A DNA stretch of 22,944 nt from CAYWHE01 sp964458125 (GTDB lineage Bacteria; Bacteroidota; Bacteroidia; AKYH767-A; OLB10), in contig CAYWHE010000042.1 of the NCBI GenBank assembly GCA_964458125.1, positions 1-22,944 on the forward strand, written 5' to 3'. Both the position numbers and the translations under genes were made by a program. The notes under the pieces were generated by a model that searched no databases, was not told the DNA's origin, and saw only the letters and a list, made by a program, of their open reading frames with translations. Of the stretch, positions 6,166 to 14,403 are shown piece by piece; the first letter of the stretch is position 1; each line of letters begins with the position of its first letter.

Positions 6166-9100
6166 ATGGAAACTGGATTACTTGCAAAATTTAGTAAACG
6201 GTTATTGCTGGCACTGTTTTTAGCCTGCACGACAGGTTTTTCCCTGTATGCCCGGTTCAGTCCATATGCCCTGAACATCCCGGCAGAATCTTTCCTTCCG
6301 GCAACCTCTTGTGCGAATGCTGTGTTTTCACATGACGGCAGTTTACCGGTATCATTGGTCTTGAGCCTCGTTTCATCAGACTCCGTTATTTGTTCAGGGG
6401 ATACGGCCAAACTAGATGCGATGACCACGGGGGCCATAGCTTATGCATGGTCTCCGGCCATCGGGCTGAGCGCCACGACAGGCGCATCCGTAACAGCCTC
6501 GCCCCTGGCTACCACCACCTATACGGTGACAGCTTCTTATGCCGGAGGGTCAACGGCTTCAGCCTCCATCACACTCGGTGTTACCAATCCTCCGGCACTC
6601 AGCATAACAGCCTCTCATGCCACCTGCAATACACAGAATGGCTCGGCCTCCGTGATAGCTGCAGGAAATCCCGGACCTTTCACCTACGACTGGAACACGG
6701 TTGCACCACAGTTTACCCAAACCGCCGTTAATCTGTCACCGGGATCGTATACCTGTATCGTTACTGACCCTTACGGTTGCAGTTCCTCAGCGACTGCAAC
6801 TATCAGCAGCCCGCCTGTGGGACTGGCTTCCATCACGTCTTTTTCGCAGCCTGCCTGTTCCGGTCAGCAAAACGGAACTGCAACAGTTACCGTATACGGT
6901 GGTTCGGGTCCGTATAACTACCATTGGAATACCGTTCCGGTCCAGACAAATGCTCAGGCCCTCAGCCTGCCTTCCGGTTCCTGGACAGTCACCATTACCG
7001 ATGCCAATGCCTGCACGTTGAGCGCCGTTGTTATATTAACAGATCCGCCGGTCATACAATTGTCAGCATCTTCTGCGGATTCGTATTGCAGCAACCCAAC
7101 CGGCATGGGCAGTGTGTTGGCTTCCGGTGGAACAGGTGCTTACACCTATCAGTGGAACACCGTTCCTGTGCAGACCAATGCTATTGCCGCAGGACTGACA
7201 GCCGGCACATATACCTGTATGGTTTCAGATTCAAATGCATGCACCGCTTCAGTTTCCATAACAGTCGGGTTCCTGAATCCTCCCTACCCTTTTGCCGGAT
7301 TGGTTTTGCCGGTTGACTGCCATGGTAATTCCACCGGATCAGCATCAGTGATGGTTACGGGCGGAGCTCCGCCATACAATTATTCCTGGAATTCCCTTCC
7401 GGTTCAGTCGGTATCAACAGCCACCGGGCTTGCCGCTGGTACGTATACAATCACCGTTACTGACGCAGCCGGCTGCACGGGTACCTCACTGGTAAGTATA
7501 ACGGAACCGCCCGTTCTGGCAGCACTGACAGGCAGTACAACAACGGCATGCAACATAAACAATGGAAAAGCCTTCGTTTTGGTTTCAGGTGGAACCCCGC
7601 CATATAACTACGGTTGGAATACAAATCCTGCCCAGTTTACCGATACAGCAAACGGATTGGCAACTGGCACCTATTTCTGCCAGGTCACCGACAGTCTTGG
7701 TTGCGCTCTGTTCCTGCAAATTCCGGTAACAGGCATGACGGCCGGGACTCCATTCATCGATTTCCGTCAGGATGCCCGTTGCAACGGTTCGTATGACGGG
7801 ATGGCTACGGTTTCCATGTCGGGTGGCACACCGCCTTTTCAGTATACGTGGAATACCAGCCCTGTTCAGACGACGGCAACAGTTACCGGGCTTCCCGCCG
7901 GAAATTATCTGGTGACCGTAATGGATGCCGCGGGCTGTTCCGGCACGGTGGCAGTTGTGGTTTCAGAACCTCCTGTTTTAACGGCAACCACGGGTTCAAC
8001 CAATAATTACTGCGGCGTCGTAACGGCTTTGGCCACCATGAATGCATCCGGCGGAACGCCCCCGTATCAGTATGCCTGGAATACCGTCCCGGTGCAGACA
8101 ACCAGCCTGGCTACCGGCCTTCCAAACGGATCTTATAGTTGTACCGTTACGGATCTGAACGGATGTACGCTGAGCCATGCCTTTACAATCAGCGCTGTCG
8201 GCAGCGGTTCAATTTCCATTAACATGGTCATTCCTTCCTGCTCCGGCAGCCATAACGGTTCTGTATCGGCCGTCGTTACCGGGGGTGACCCGCCCTTTTC
8301 CTTCCTGTGGAACACCAGCCCTGTACAAACAACGGCTGCCGCCACCCAGCTTCCAGCCGGTACCTATACGGTACTGGTTACAGATGGAAACGGCTGTACC
8401 TCCTCCGCTATCGCTACGCTGGCGGACCCACCGATATTGATGGTGCATGCTGCCTCGGTCCCGGAATCCTGTAGCCAGCATGATGGCTCTGCTTCGGTGA
8501 CCGTACAGGGAGGAACCCTGCCTTATGCCTGGTTATGGAACACCATGCCGGTACAGCTGTTGGAAACCGCAACCGGGTTATCTGCCGGTTCATACCAATG
8601 CCTGGTCACCGATGCCAGACAATGTACAACCAACATTTCAGTCAATGTGACCGGAACCATTCAGCCGCGGGCGGATTTCTCCTGGTATCCTGAGGTGGTT
8701 CCCGTTCAGCATCCCGAATGCAGTTTCCTCGATCAGTCACTTCATGCCGTAAAATGGATATGGAACTTTCATGACGCCTTTAATACAATGATCAGCAATG
8801 AGAGAAACCCGGTGCATCATTTCGCGGATACAGGCACTTATTGCGTGAAGCTTGTCGTGGAAAGCAATGGGGGATGTCAGGATTCCGTTGAACATTGCCT
8901 GGACGTGAGAAAAACGTATAACGTTTTTGTTCCTTCCGCATTCACACCAAACGCAGATGGACTAAATGATGGATTTATACCGAGCTTGGACGGGGCCGGC
9001 AGCCGTGGCTTTCTTTTCGAGATTTATGACCGTTGGGGTTCCCTGGTCTTCCGGTCAACATCACCTGCACAGGCCTGGAATGGCAGTCAGCCGGGCGGAA

Positions 9101-9216
9101 ATCGACCTGCGCCGGATGGAATTTATCTTTGGAAACTGCAGGTGATGGAGGAGGATACAGGTGATAACCACCGCTATAAAGGACAGGTTATGATGATACA
9201 GGGCAACCGGCATTAA
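6166..9216 (+). CDS. Large cell-surface protein with nine SprB-like repeats and a T9SS type B (CHU_C) C-terminus
   Basis: The 1016-residue secreted protein starts with a signal peptide (SKRLLLALFLACTTGFSLYA). An Ig/PKD-like domain follows (about nt 6370-6580, with YAWSPAIGLS and TTTYTVTA). Next come nine SprB-type repeats of 76-78 residues, each with a GG.PPY.Y.WNT.PVQT core and a TAGTYTC.VTD.NGC tail; the WNT cores lie near 6691, 6924, 7154, 7387, 7614, 7849, 8077, 8308 and 8536. A PKD domain follows (8673-8910), then a gliding-motility-type C-terminal domain with FVPSAFTPNADGLNDGF and YDRWGSLVF, the sorting signal for type IX secretion with attachment by the type B route. SprB is the mobile gliding adhesin of Flavobacterium; repeat-bearing relatives are surface adhesins, but gliding here is not shown. 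ATG at 6166 is preferred over 6121 because it gives a short, basic n-region. Confidence 0.87.
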   Translation: METGLLAKFSKRLLLALFLACTTGFSLYARFSPYALNIPAESFLPATSCANAVFSHDGSLPVSLVLSLVSSDSVICSGDTAKLDAMTTGAIAYAWSPAIGLSATTGASVTASPLATTTYTVTASYAGGSTASASITLGVTNPPALSITASHATCNTQNGSASVIAAGNPGPFTYDWNTVAPQFTQTAVNLSPGSYTCIVTDPYGCSSSATATISSPPVGLASITSFSQPACSGQQNGTATVTVYGGSGPYNYHWNTVPVQTNAQALSLPSGSWTVTITDANACTLSAVVILTDPPVIQLSASSADSYCSNPTGMGSVLASGGTGAYTYQWNTVPVQTNAIAAGLTAGTYTCMVSDSNACTASVSITVGFLNPPYPFAGLVLPVDCHGNSTGSASVMVTGGAPPYNYSWNSLPVQSVSTATGLAAGTYTITVTDAAGCTGTSLVSITEPPVLAALTGSTTTACNINNGKAFVLVSGGTPPYNYGWNTNPAQFTDTANGLATGTYFCQVTDSLGCALFLQIPVTGMTAGTPFIDFRQDARCNGSYDGMATVSMSGGTPPFQYTWNTSPVQTTATVTGLPAGNYLVTVMDAAGCSGTVAVVVSEPPVLTATTGSTNNYCGVVTALATMNASGGTPPYQYAWNTVPVQTTSLATGLPNGSYSCTVTDLNGCTLSHAFTISAVGSGSISINMVIPSCSGSHNGSVSAVVTGGDPPFSFLWNTSPVQTTAAATQLPAGTYTVLVTDGNGCTSSAIATLADPPILMVHAASVPESCSQHDGSASVTVQGGTLPYAWLWNTMPVQLLETATGLSAGSYQCLVTDARQCTTNISVNVTGTIQPRADFSWYPEVVPVQHPECSFLDQSLHAVKWIWNFHDAFNTMISNERNPVHHFADTGTYCVKLVVESNGGCQDSVEHCLDVRKTYNVFVPSAFTPNADGLNDGFIPSLDGAGSRGFLFEIYDRWGSLVFRSTSPAQAWNGSQPGGNRPAPDGIYLWKLQVMEEDTGDNHRYKGQVMMIQGNRH
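6590..8660 (+). repeat. Nine tandem SprB-like coding repeats, period about 228-235 nt
   Basis: Nine diverged in-frame copies carry the core W-N-T/S-x-P-V/A-Q. Core-to-core spacing alternates between roughly 228-230 and 233-235 nt. Each copy has a Cys near its start and another in the NGC/AGC motif near its end, so a disulfide per repeat is possible. At nucleotide level the copies differ considerably, which argues against recent amplification. Confidence 0.8.
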
Positions 9217-9224
9217 ATAGAAAA

Positions 9225-9257
9225 GCCCTGCAATTTCTATGGGAGAAACTGCAGGGC
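9225..9257. terminator. Hairpin terminator between two convergent surface-protein genes
   Basis: The arms GCCCTGCAATTTC (9225-9237) and GAAACTGCAGGGC (9245-9257) pair over 13 bp with one imperfect position, around a 7-nt loop. On the minus strand the mismatch becomes a G-U wobble and the hairpin is followed by TTTTCTATTT, so it fits an intrinsic terminator for the 9280-12492 gene. On the plus strand only A residues follow, so termination of the 6166-9216 gene there would be weaker. Confidence 0.75.
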
Positions 9258-9279
9258 AAAAGTAGCCCAATCAACATTG

Positions 9280-12200
9280 CTACTTCAATACCTGCACTTT
9301 TTTACTGATAACCCCTTTATCAGAAAGCACAGATAGGAAAAGGATACCTGAGGACTGGTCAGCGACATCGATGCGGGTAATCATTCCGGTAGCATCGACT
9401 TTTTTAATCTGCTGGCCCAGCGCATTTTTTACTTCAATTCGGAATATTTTTATGTTCCTGGAACGGATGATAATTTCTGACTTCACCGGGTTGGGGAAAA
9501 CCACCAGTTCATAATCGTTTTCAACAGTTTTTATCCCCGTAAAATTGGGATCCATCACCACGCTGTCACCCAGTGTGGCGAGAGGAATGACATAACCTGA
9601 ATGAGTCAAAGCCTCTGCATCCTGCAGGTTGAGGTGCATCATAGTTTTACCTGACAGGTTATCGGTGGTCACAATGGTCATTACGGCCAATGTACCGTTT
9701 CCATTCAGCACATTAATATGATCCGTGCGGGTCAAAGCCAGATCGGATTTTCCCTGGGAGAGAAAATGTTTTTCCATCCCGGTTAAATTCTGACCGGCGA
9801 ATCCCATCCACGAGGTGTTGTAATCATTCGAAGCGAAGTTCGTGTCCACCAGGTTCGACTCGTACAGAATGGTATAGGCAATGCCATAAATGCTGTCAAC
9901 CGGGATGGCCAGCGTACCTAAATTCACCGATATCCGAAGCGTGTCGCTGAGACCGAGGGTATCGGCACTGGCTGTAAGAAATAAGGGTGGAGTGGATTGT
10001 AAACTTGTTGTTGCTTCACCAGGCTTCAGCGGATGAACCAGGCTGTAATTCTGAAATATACCCTGAACATCGGATGAATCAACCATACCACTGCCGTTGC
10101 AATCGCTGTGTTTAAAATTGATGCCCGCAGGGAAATAATAATTCCAGTCCGGACAGGGCTGGGCAACCCAGTTCAGGGATGCACCCGGACGCAGCGGGCC
10201 GCTGCTTCCATATGCCAGGCCGATATTCAGAAAATCATGGTTGTTGACCACCTGGTCATAATTGCAGTCGCCGGGCCAGACATCCGTTATACAGGAAGTA
10301 TCAATTTGAACGATAAACTGGCTGTTGAGTACTCCGCACAAGGGAAAGGTTGCGGTAGCCAGGTAGGTGCCTGGCTGGGTGGCCAGGATACTCTGATTGC
10401 TGCTGCTGATCGGAAAAATGTTTCCAAGGGTATCGGTAAACGTCTGCCACTGGTAGGACAAGGCTCCGGGACCCAGATCGAGGAACGTAGCGCCACCCGT
10501 ACAAATGGTGATGACGGTATTGTATCCGCTGTAGGAACTGACCATGACCTGGTCGGAAGCCGAGCAACCGGTGACCGTATCTGTAACAGTTACCGTATAG
10601 GTCAAGCTGTCCACGTGACTGGCCTGCGGTCCGGAAATAAACGGATTGTCCAGGCCGGCAATGGGTGACCAGGAATAGGTATAGGAAGTTCCGGGAACAG
10701 TAAGGATAACACCCAACTGGGTGGCTGCACCGCAGGTGAACACATCGGGACCTGCATCCGCCTCGAACCCGCTGGCAGCCGTATAATTCAGGATACTCGA
10801 TGCTGCACACCCGTTACTGTCGAGAGTGAATAACGTGATCGTATACGACCCCGAAGTATAAAAACCGGTTGCTGATACCTGTGAGGAATTGCTGTTGTTG
10901 CCCAGGTCCCAGAACTGGCTGGCCACACCTGCCGAAGCGTTAAAATTAAATGAAACCGAATCGCCACAGGTTCCGGGGTTGGAAGAATAATAAATGCTGT
11001 TGCCGCAGGGGGAAAGGGATATGGAAAAATCATCGATGGAAACCCCGTCGCTGTTAACGCTGTTGTCCGACGAAAAAACAAAACGAAACTGAACCACGGG
11101 CTGCCCGGCCAATACCGATGGCAGAGGATAGGAACTCAGAATCCATCCCCCGGAATTGCCTTCCCATCCGGGCTGTGCGGTGGCGTTTATGGCCGAATCC
11201 GTATACCAGTTACTGGTTAAGGGATTGTAAGCCAGGCCCAGCAAATTCCAACCGCCCCCGTTGATACTGTACTCCAGTCTCAACCCGTCAACCAGGGGTT
11301 CCGTATTCCGGTTCTGCCAGAAACTTAAATCAGCATTCCCCACCGTGGAAAAATTAAACAGGGGACTATATAAAATCGAATTCGCATTCCCGAAACAGGT
11401 GGTGTCCAGGTTGGTGTCCCAGCAACGCGTTCCGCTGTGTGTCGTATTGGTGAGACCATAATTTGGCATGCCTGTTTCCCATTTTGTCGGACTGATCAGG
11501 CTGTCCGGATCAAACCACCCGGGATTGGCTCCTTCAAAATCATCCGTATACGGAAGGTTTACCAGGGGAGAACCCATAAACATCCCGCAAATTGTATCAT
11601 CTGTAAGATCAGAGCCCTGTATTGGATCCACAAAGGAACAAAGGACATAAGCGGCCGAAGGAACAATAAAGGAGGGAAGGGAAACCGTTGCACTGTCTTG
11701 CGGCAAAAGCGTGTCGGGCCATGTTATGGTGGTGGCAGGTCCTCCGTTTACCGAATACGATACCTGGAAATTGGAGTATGCGGCACTCCCTGTATTGGTA
11801 ATTTTAACCTCCACCGGTGCAACGGATCCCGCAACGGCCGCTAATGGCGGATTCAGGATTGTCTTCAGTTCAAGATCCGCCGGTGTAAATAGATAACCCA
11901 ACAACATGACATCATCGATTGTCCATCCTGAACATCCGTTTGAACCATCATTATTGCCATCAACCAGTACAAACCGGAACCTGACATCTGTTGTGAAGGC
12001 AATCAACTGGGAAACATCAAACTCCTCATTCTTCCACCAGGTGTTCTGAGGAACCGCTGAATTGTTGCCCGGTACCCAATCCGGATAACTGGCCTGGTCA
12101 AATTTTTGCCGGGTCGCAAAATCTGAAGTTCCCAGGTAAATCGAATTCGAAGGCGTTAGTCGCGTCCAGGTAACCCCTAAATCGGTGCTGACTTCCACAT

Positions 12201-12492
12201 AGGCCTGGTCATTGGTATCCAGTTTGCAAATCTGGTTGAACGAGAAAGTAAAGTATTGATAGAAAAGCGGATTGGTTGCTATCATCTCCAGGTAAGAGGT
12301 ATCTGACGCGCTGGCTGAAGTTGAATCGGAATGAGTCGGGCTGACTGACAATCGGCTGTTTTGATTCCAGCCCGGATTTCCATATGAAAAGGCAGAGTCA
12401 ACAACTTCGAAATTCTCGTTCATTAAAAGCGTCTGCGACCTGCCGTTCAGGAAAGCGGTAAGAAGAATAATAAGTAGTAACGCTTTTTTCAT
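9280..12492 (-). CDS. Multidomain T9SS type A secreted protein with PKD, dockerin-like and cohesin-like segments
   Basis: The 1070-residue protein begins with a signal peptide (KKALLLIILLTAFLNGRSQ). It contains two MAM/jelly-roll-like domains, each ending in a W/V-x-I-D-D-x motif (TIDDVMLLGY near residue 190, SIDDFSISL near 490). A CARDB-like segment lies between them, and a PKD domain (about 505-570) and an Ig-like domain (about 580-655) follow. Two dockerin-like loops come next, DCNYDQVVNNHD (about 741-752) and DCNGSGMVDSSD (about 795-806), with Asp/Asn spacing suited to calcium. A cohesin-like beta domain (about 820-980) precedes the C-terminal type A sorting domain (FPNPVKSEI to KKVQVLK, about 997-1070), used for T9SS export and surface attachment. 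No enzymatic domain is evident, so a structural, adhesive or binding role is likely. ATG at 12492 begins the signal peptide. Confidence 0.85.
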   Translation of the reverse strand: MKKALLLIILLTAFLNGRSQTLLMNENFEVVDSAFSYGNPGWNQNSRLSVSPTHSDSTSASASDTSYLEMIATNPLFYQYFTFSFNQICKLDTNDQAYVEVSTDLGVTWTRLTPSNSIYLGTSDFATRQKFDQASYPDWVPGNNSAVPQNTWWKNEEFDVSQLIAFTTDVRFRFVLVDGNNDGSNGCSGWTIDDVMLLGYLFTPADLELKTILNPPLAAVAGSVAPVEVKITNTGSAAYSNFQVSYSVNGGPATTITWPDTLLPQDSATVSLPSFIVPSAAYVLCSFVDPIQGSDLTDDTICGMFMGSPLVNLPYTDDFEGANPGWFDPDSLISPTKWETGMPNYGLTNTTHSGTRCWDTNLDTTCFGNANSILYSPLFNFSTVGNADLSFWQNRNTEPLVDGLRLEYSINGGGWNLLGLAYNPLTSNWYTDSAINATAQPGWEGNSGGWILSSYPLPSVLAGQPVVQFRFVFSSDNSVNSDGVSIDDFSISLSPCGNSIYYSSNPGTCGDSVSFNFNASAGVASQFWDLGNNSNSSQVSATGFYTSGSYTITLFTLDSNGCAASSILNYTAASGFEADAGPDVFTCGAATQLGVILTVPGTSYTYSWSPIAGLDNPFISGPQASHVDSLTYTVTVTDTVTGCSASDQVMVSSYSGYNTVITICTGGATFLDLGPGALSYQWQTFTDTLGNIFPISSSNQSILATQPGTYLATATFPLCGVLNSQFIVQIDTSCITDVWPGDCNYDQVVNNHDFLNIGLAYGSSGPLRPGASLNWVAQPCPDWNYYFPAGINFKHSDCNGSGMVDSSDVQGIFQNYSLVHPLKPGEATTSLQSTPPLFLTASADTLGLSDTLRISVNLGTLAIPVDSIYGIAYTILYESNLVDTNFASNDYNTSWMGFAGQNLTGMEKHFLSQGKSDLALTRTDHINVLNGNGTLAVMTIVTTDNLSGKTMMHLNLQDAEALTHSGYVIPLATLGDSVVMDPNFTGIKTVENDYELVVFPNPVKSEIIIRSRNIKIFRIEVKNALGQQIKKVDATGMITRIDVADQSSGILFLSVLSDKGVISKKVQVLK

Positions 12493-12546
12493 TTTATTAA
12501 TTCGTCATCCCGGTACCAGTTTTATAACCGGCACCTAATCACAGTA

Positions 12547-12554
12547 CAAACATA
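12547..12554 (-). promoter_or_regulatory. Candidate -7 element for the T9SS type A surface-protein gene
   Basis: The minus strand reads TATGTTTG, an exact TAnnTTTG match. It predicts a transcript start near 12540 and a leader of about 48 nt before the ATG at 12492. No -33 element stands out at the usual spacing. Confidence 0.4.
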
Positions 12555-12582
12555 ATCACACCAGGCAGTAATTAAAAATACA

Positions 12583-12704
12583 AATTATCCCATTTGTCGG
12601 ATGTTTTATTAATAGAGAAAATTACAAAATAAATTAATAATATACTTAAAATGAATTATTTATTCATTAATTTTATTGCGTAATTATCCATACATTTGTC
12701 GGAT
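12583..12704 (+). repeat. Direct repeat of CATTTGTCGGAT with conserved flank in a divergent promoter region
   Basis: AATTATCC followed by CATTTGTCGGAT occurs at 12583-12602 and again at 12682-12704, where three bases (ATA) are inserted between the two blocks. The copies are about 100 nt apart, one near each divergent gene. In the second copy the insertion creates TACATTTG, a TAnnTTTG box at 12691-12698. This could be a repeated regulator site or a duplicated promoter. Confidence 0.55.
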
Positions 12705-12774
12705 AGTAATTTACATATATGGTTTTCCCGGACATGAATTTATTGATGAAAGGGCTTTAAAAAAATATAAAGAT

Positions 12775-14289
12775 ATGGAAAACAGTAAATTAACCGGTAT
12801 TCTGCAACGCTTTTCCAGGAGGGAAATGACAGAATTCCGACAATTCCTGGAGGCCGATTATTTCTGTGTTAATCAAAACGTCAGGAAGCTTTATGCCATT
12901 TTAATGGAGCAATACCCTCATTTTAAATATTTTAGGATGAATTCCCCTCCGCCTTCTGTTAATAGGAAAAATTTACAAAGACCACCCTCTGCCGGCAGCC
13001 GGGGAGTTCACCCGGAAATTTTAGCAAAAAAGGAATTGTTCCCCATGCTTTTTCCCAATGAGCCGTATAACGATAAACGCATCCGATACCTGCTTACCGA
13101 CCTCACCAGGCTGTCCGAAACATTTCTTTCACTGAAGGCTTTTGAATCGGATGGGGCGCAGAAAAAAGTGCTGCTGGCCCGGGAACTGGCTAAGCGGGAT
13201 TGTGAAAAAGCCTACCTGCCGCTTTACCAGGAAATCCTGGAACCCCGTTCCCCAGTCAGGGATGCCGATTTTTATTTTAGGTGTTACCAGGCTGAACTCG
13301 ACCACCTCACCTATGAAGTTCCCAGGCAAAAGCGAAAGGCGCAGATCACGGTAGCCTCCGTTACCAGTAACCTGGATAAATTTTATATGGCCCGTAAACT
13401 CCAGTTGTGTTGTGAAATTTACAACGTGCAAAATATCATGCAGGTTGATCACCGGGTGTTGTTACTGGAGGAACTGCTGGCCTTCCTGGAAAAAAATCCC
13501 CTGGAAGTGGACCCCGTCATCAGTATTTATTACCGTATTCTGATGACGCTCATGCAAAGCACAGAGGAACATCACTTTACCGAACTTCAGCAATTGTTAC
13601 TTCGATATGAAGACAGGATCACCATTGCTGAGTTACGTGATATGTACCAGTATGTGCTTAATTATTGCATTAAAAAAATTAACCTTGGAAATCTCGGATA
13701 CCAGCAAACCCTGTTTGAAACTTATAAGACCATTCTTCATAATAAGGTAATCCTGACGGACGGCTACCTTTCCCAATGGGATTATAAGAATATCTGCACC
13801 ATCAGCTTCCGGCTGAAGGAATTTGAATGGGCCAATCATTTTATTGAAAAGTACCATCTCCTGATTCGTTCTGCAGAAAGGGAAAACGCCTTCGTATATA
13901 ACAAAGCTTACCTGCATTTTCACATGGGAGAATTCAACAAATCCCTGAATCTCCTGCAAAAGGTAAACTTTACAGATCTCTACTACCAGATCGATACGCG
14001 GGCCATGTTGCTGAAGATATATTATGAACTGGATGACGCGGAGGCGCTCCGCTACCATCTGCAGGCTTTTAAAAATTTCCTTAGCCGGAATAAACTCGTA
14101 TCGGCCTACCAACGCACCATTTATTCCAACCTGGTGAAATATACCTGGAAACTGGTCCTGGGCCAGTCCCGGAAATCAAAACTTGCCAGACTTCACCAGG
14201 AAATAGCCGAAAACAGGTCCACCGCCGACCTGCAATGGCTGCTGAAAAAAACGGGTGAACTGACGGCAGGTTTGGTTCCGGCCTCCTGA
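12775..14289 (+). CDS. Predicted helical repeat protein of unknown function, 504 residues
   Basis: I do not recognise a named family. The protein has no signal peptide or membrane segment, so it should be cytoplasmic. It is rich in amphipathic helices, and the second half reads like a TPR/HEAT-type helical repeat scaffold (pairs such as FRLKEFEWANHFIEKYHLL and NKAYLHFHMGEFNKSLNLL near residues 345-405). The N-terminus MENSKLTGILQRFSRREM and the block LFPNEPYNDKRIRYLLTDL recall hypothetical proteins that I associate with Bacteroidota, some multicopy, but that is from memory. A proline- and arginine-rich stretch (about residues 60-80, MNSPPPSVNRKNLQRPPSAG) interrupts the helical pattern. The gene is monocistronic, between a divergent surface-protein gene and purD. 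Confidence is high that it is a gene and low for any function. Confidence 0.8.
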   Translation: MENSKLTGILQRFSRREMTEFRQFLEADYFCVNQNVRKLYAILMEQYPHFKYFRMNSPPPSVNRKNLQRPPSAGSRGVHPEILAKKELFPMLFPNEPYNDKRIRYLLTDLTRLSETFLSLKAFESDGAQKKVLLARELAKRDCEKAYLPLYQEILEPRSPVRDADFYFRCYQAELDHLTYEVPRQKRKAQITVASVTSNLDKFYMARKLQLCCEIYNVQNIMQVDHRVLLLEELLAFLEKNPLEVDPVISIYYRILMTLMQSTEEHHFTELQQLLLRYEDRITIAELRDMYQYVLNYCIKKINLGNLGYQQTLFETYKTILHNKVILTDGYLSQWDYKNICTISFRLKEFEWANHFIEKYHLLIRSAERENAFVYNKAYLHFHMGEFNKSLNLLQKVNFTDLYYQIDTRAMLLKIYYELDDAEALRYHLQAFKNFLSRNKLVSAYQRTIYSNLVKYTWKLVLGQSRKSKLARLHQEIAENRSTADLQWLLKKTGELTAGLVPAS

Positions 14290-14319
14290 ACCCCGCTTTT
14301 TTAACTGTAAATACCGGAG

Positions 14320-14340
14320 CAAAAGGTCCTGCCACTTTTG
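14320..14340. terminator. Weak hairpin between the 504-residue gene and purD
   Basis: CAAAAGG and CCACTTTTG can pair around a 5-nt loop with one bulged A. The stem is short, mostly A-T, and is followed by TTCTG, not a T-run, so termination here is doubtful. Confidence 0.25.
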
Positions 14341-14380
14341 TTCTGCCCGTAATACTTTCCTGGATTCTCCCGGTTTTAAT

Positions 14381-14388
14381 TATTTTTG
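14381..14388 (+). promoter_or_regulatory. Candidate -7 element for purD
   Basis: TATTTTTG matches TAnnTTTG exactly and predicts a transcript start near 14395, giving a leader of about 9 nt before the ATG at 14404. No -33 match is visible, and AT-rich context makes chance matches easier. Confidence 0.4.
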
Positions 14389-14403
14389 TTCGAAAATAGC
14401 CAC

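Larger units (their letters stand above)
12493..12774. promoter_or_regulatory. 282-nt divergent intergenic region
   Basis: This AT-rich spacer separates the minus-strand surface-protein gene from the plus-strand 504-residue gene. It holds a minus-strand TATGTTTG box (12547-12554), a plus-strand TACATTTG box (12691-12698; predicted start about 12705, leader about 70 nt), the direct repeat described separately, and an inverted repeat AATGAAT-N5-ATTCATT (12650-12668). The plus-strand frame is open from TTG at 12676, but the ATG at 12775 is the better start because the downstream promoter box would lie inside the longer form. Confidence 0.5.

Noticed and set aside
6590..8660. Possible CRISPR array or recent tandem duplication
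   Set aside because: The period is over 200 nt, the copies are diverged and remain in frame within a protein; they are SprB-like domains.
10108..10668. 186-residue plus-strand reading frame opposite the T9SS type A protein
   Set aside because: It lies wholly inside a well-supported gene on the other strand whose domains are recognisable. The product shows no family pattern and no promoter or ribosome-binding site.
12676..12774. Longer start (TTG at 12676) for the 504-residue protein
   Set aside because: It would place the candidate -7 box inside the gene and adds residues without pattern. ATG at 12775 is a better start.
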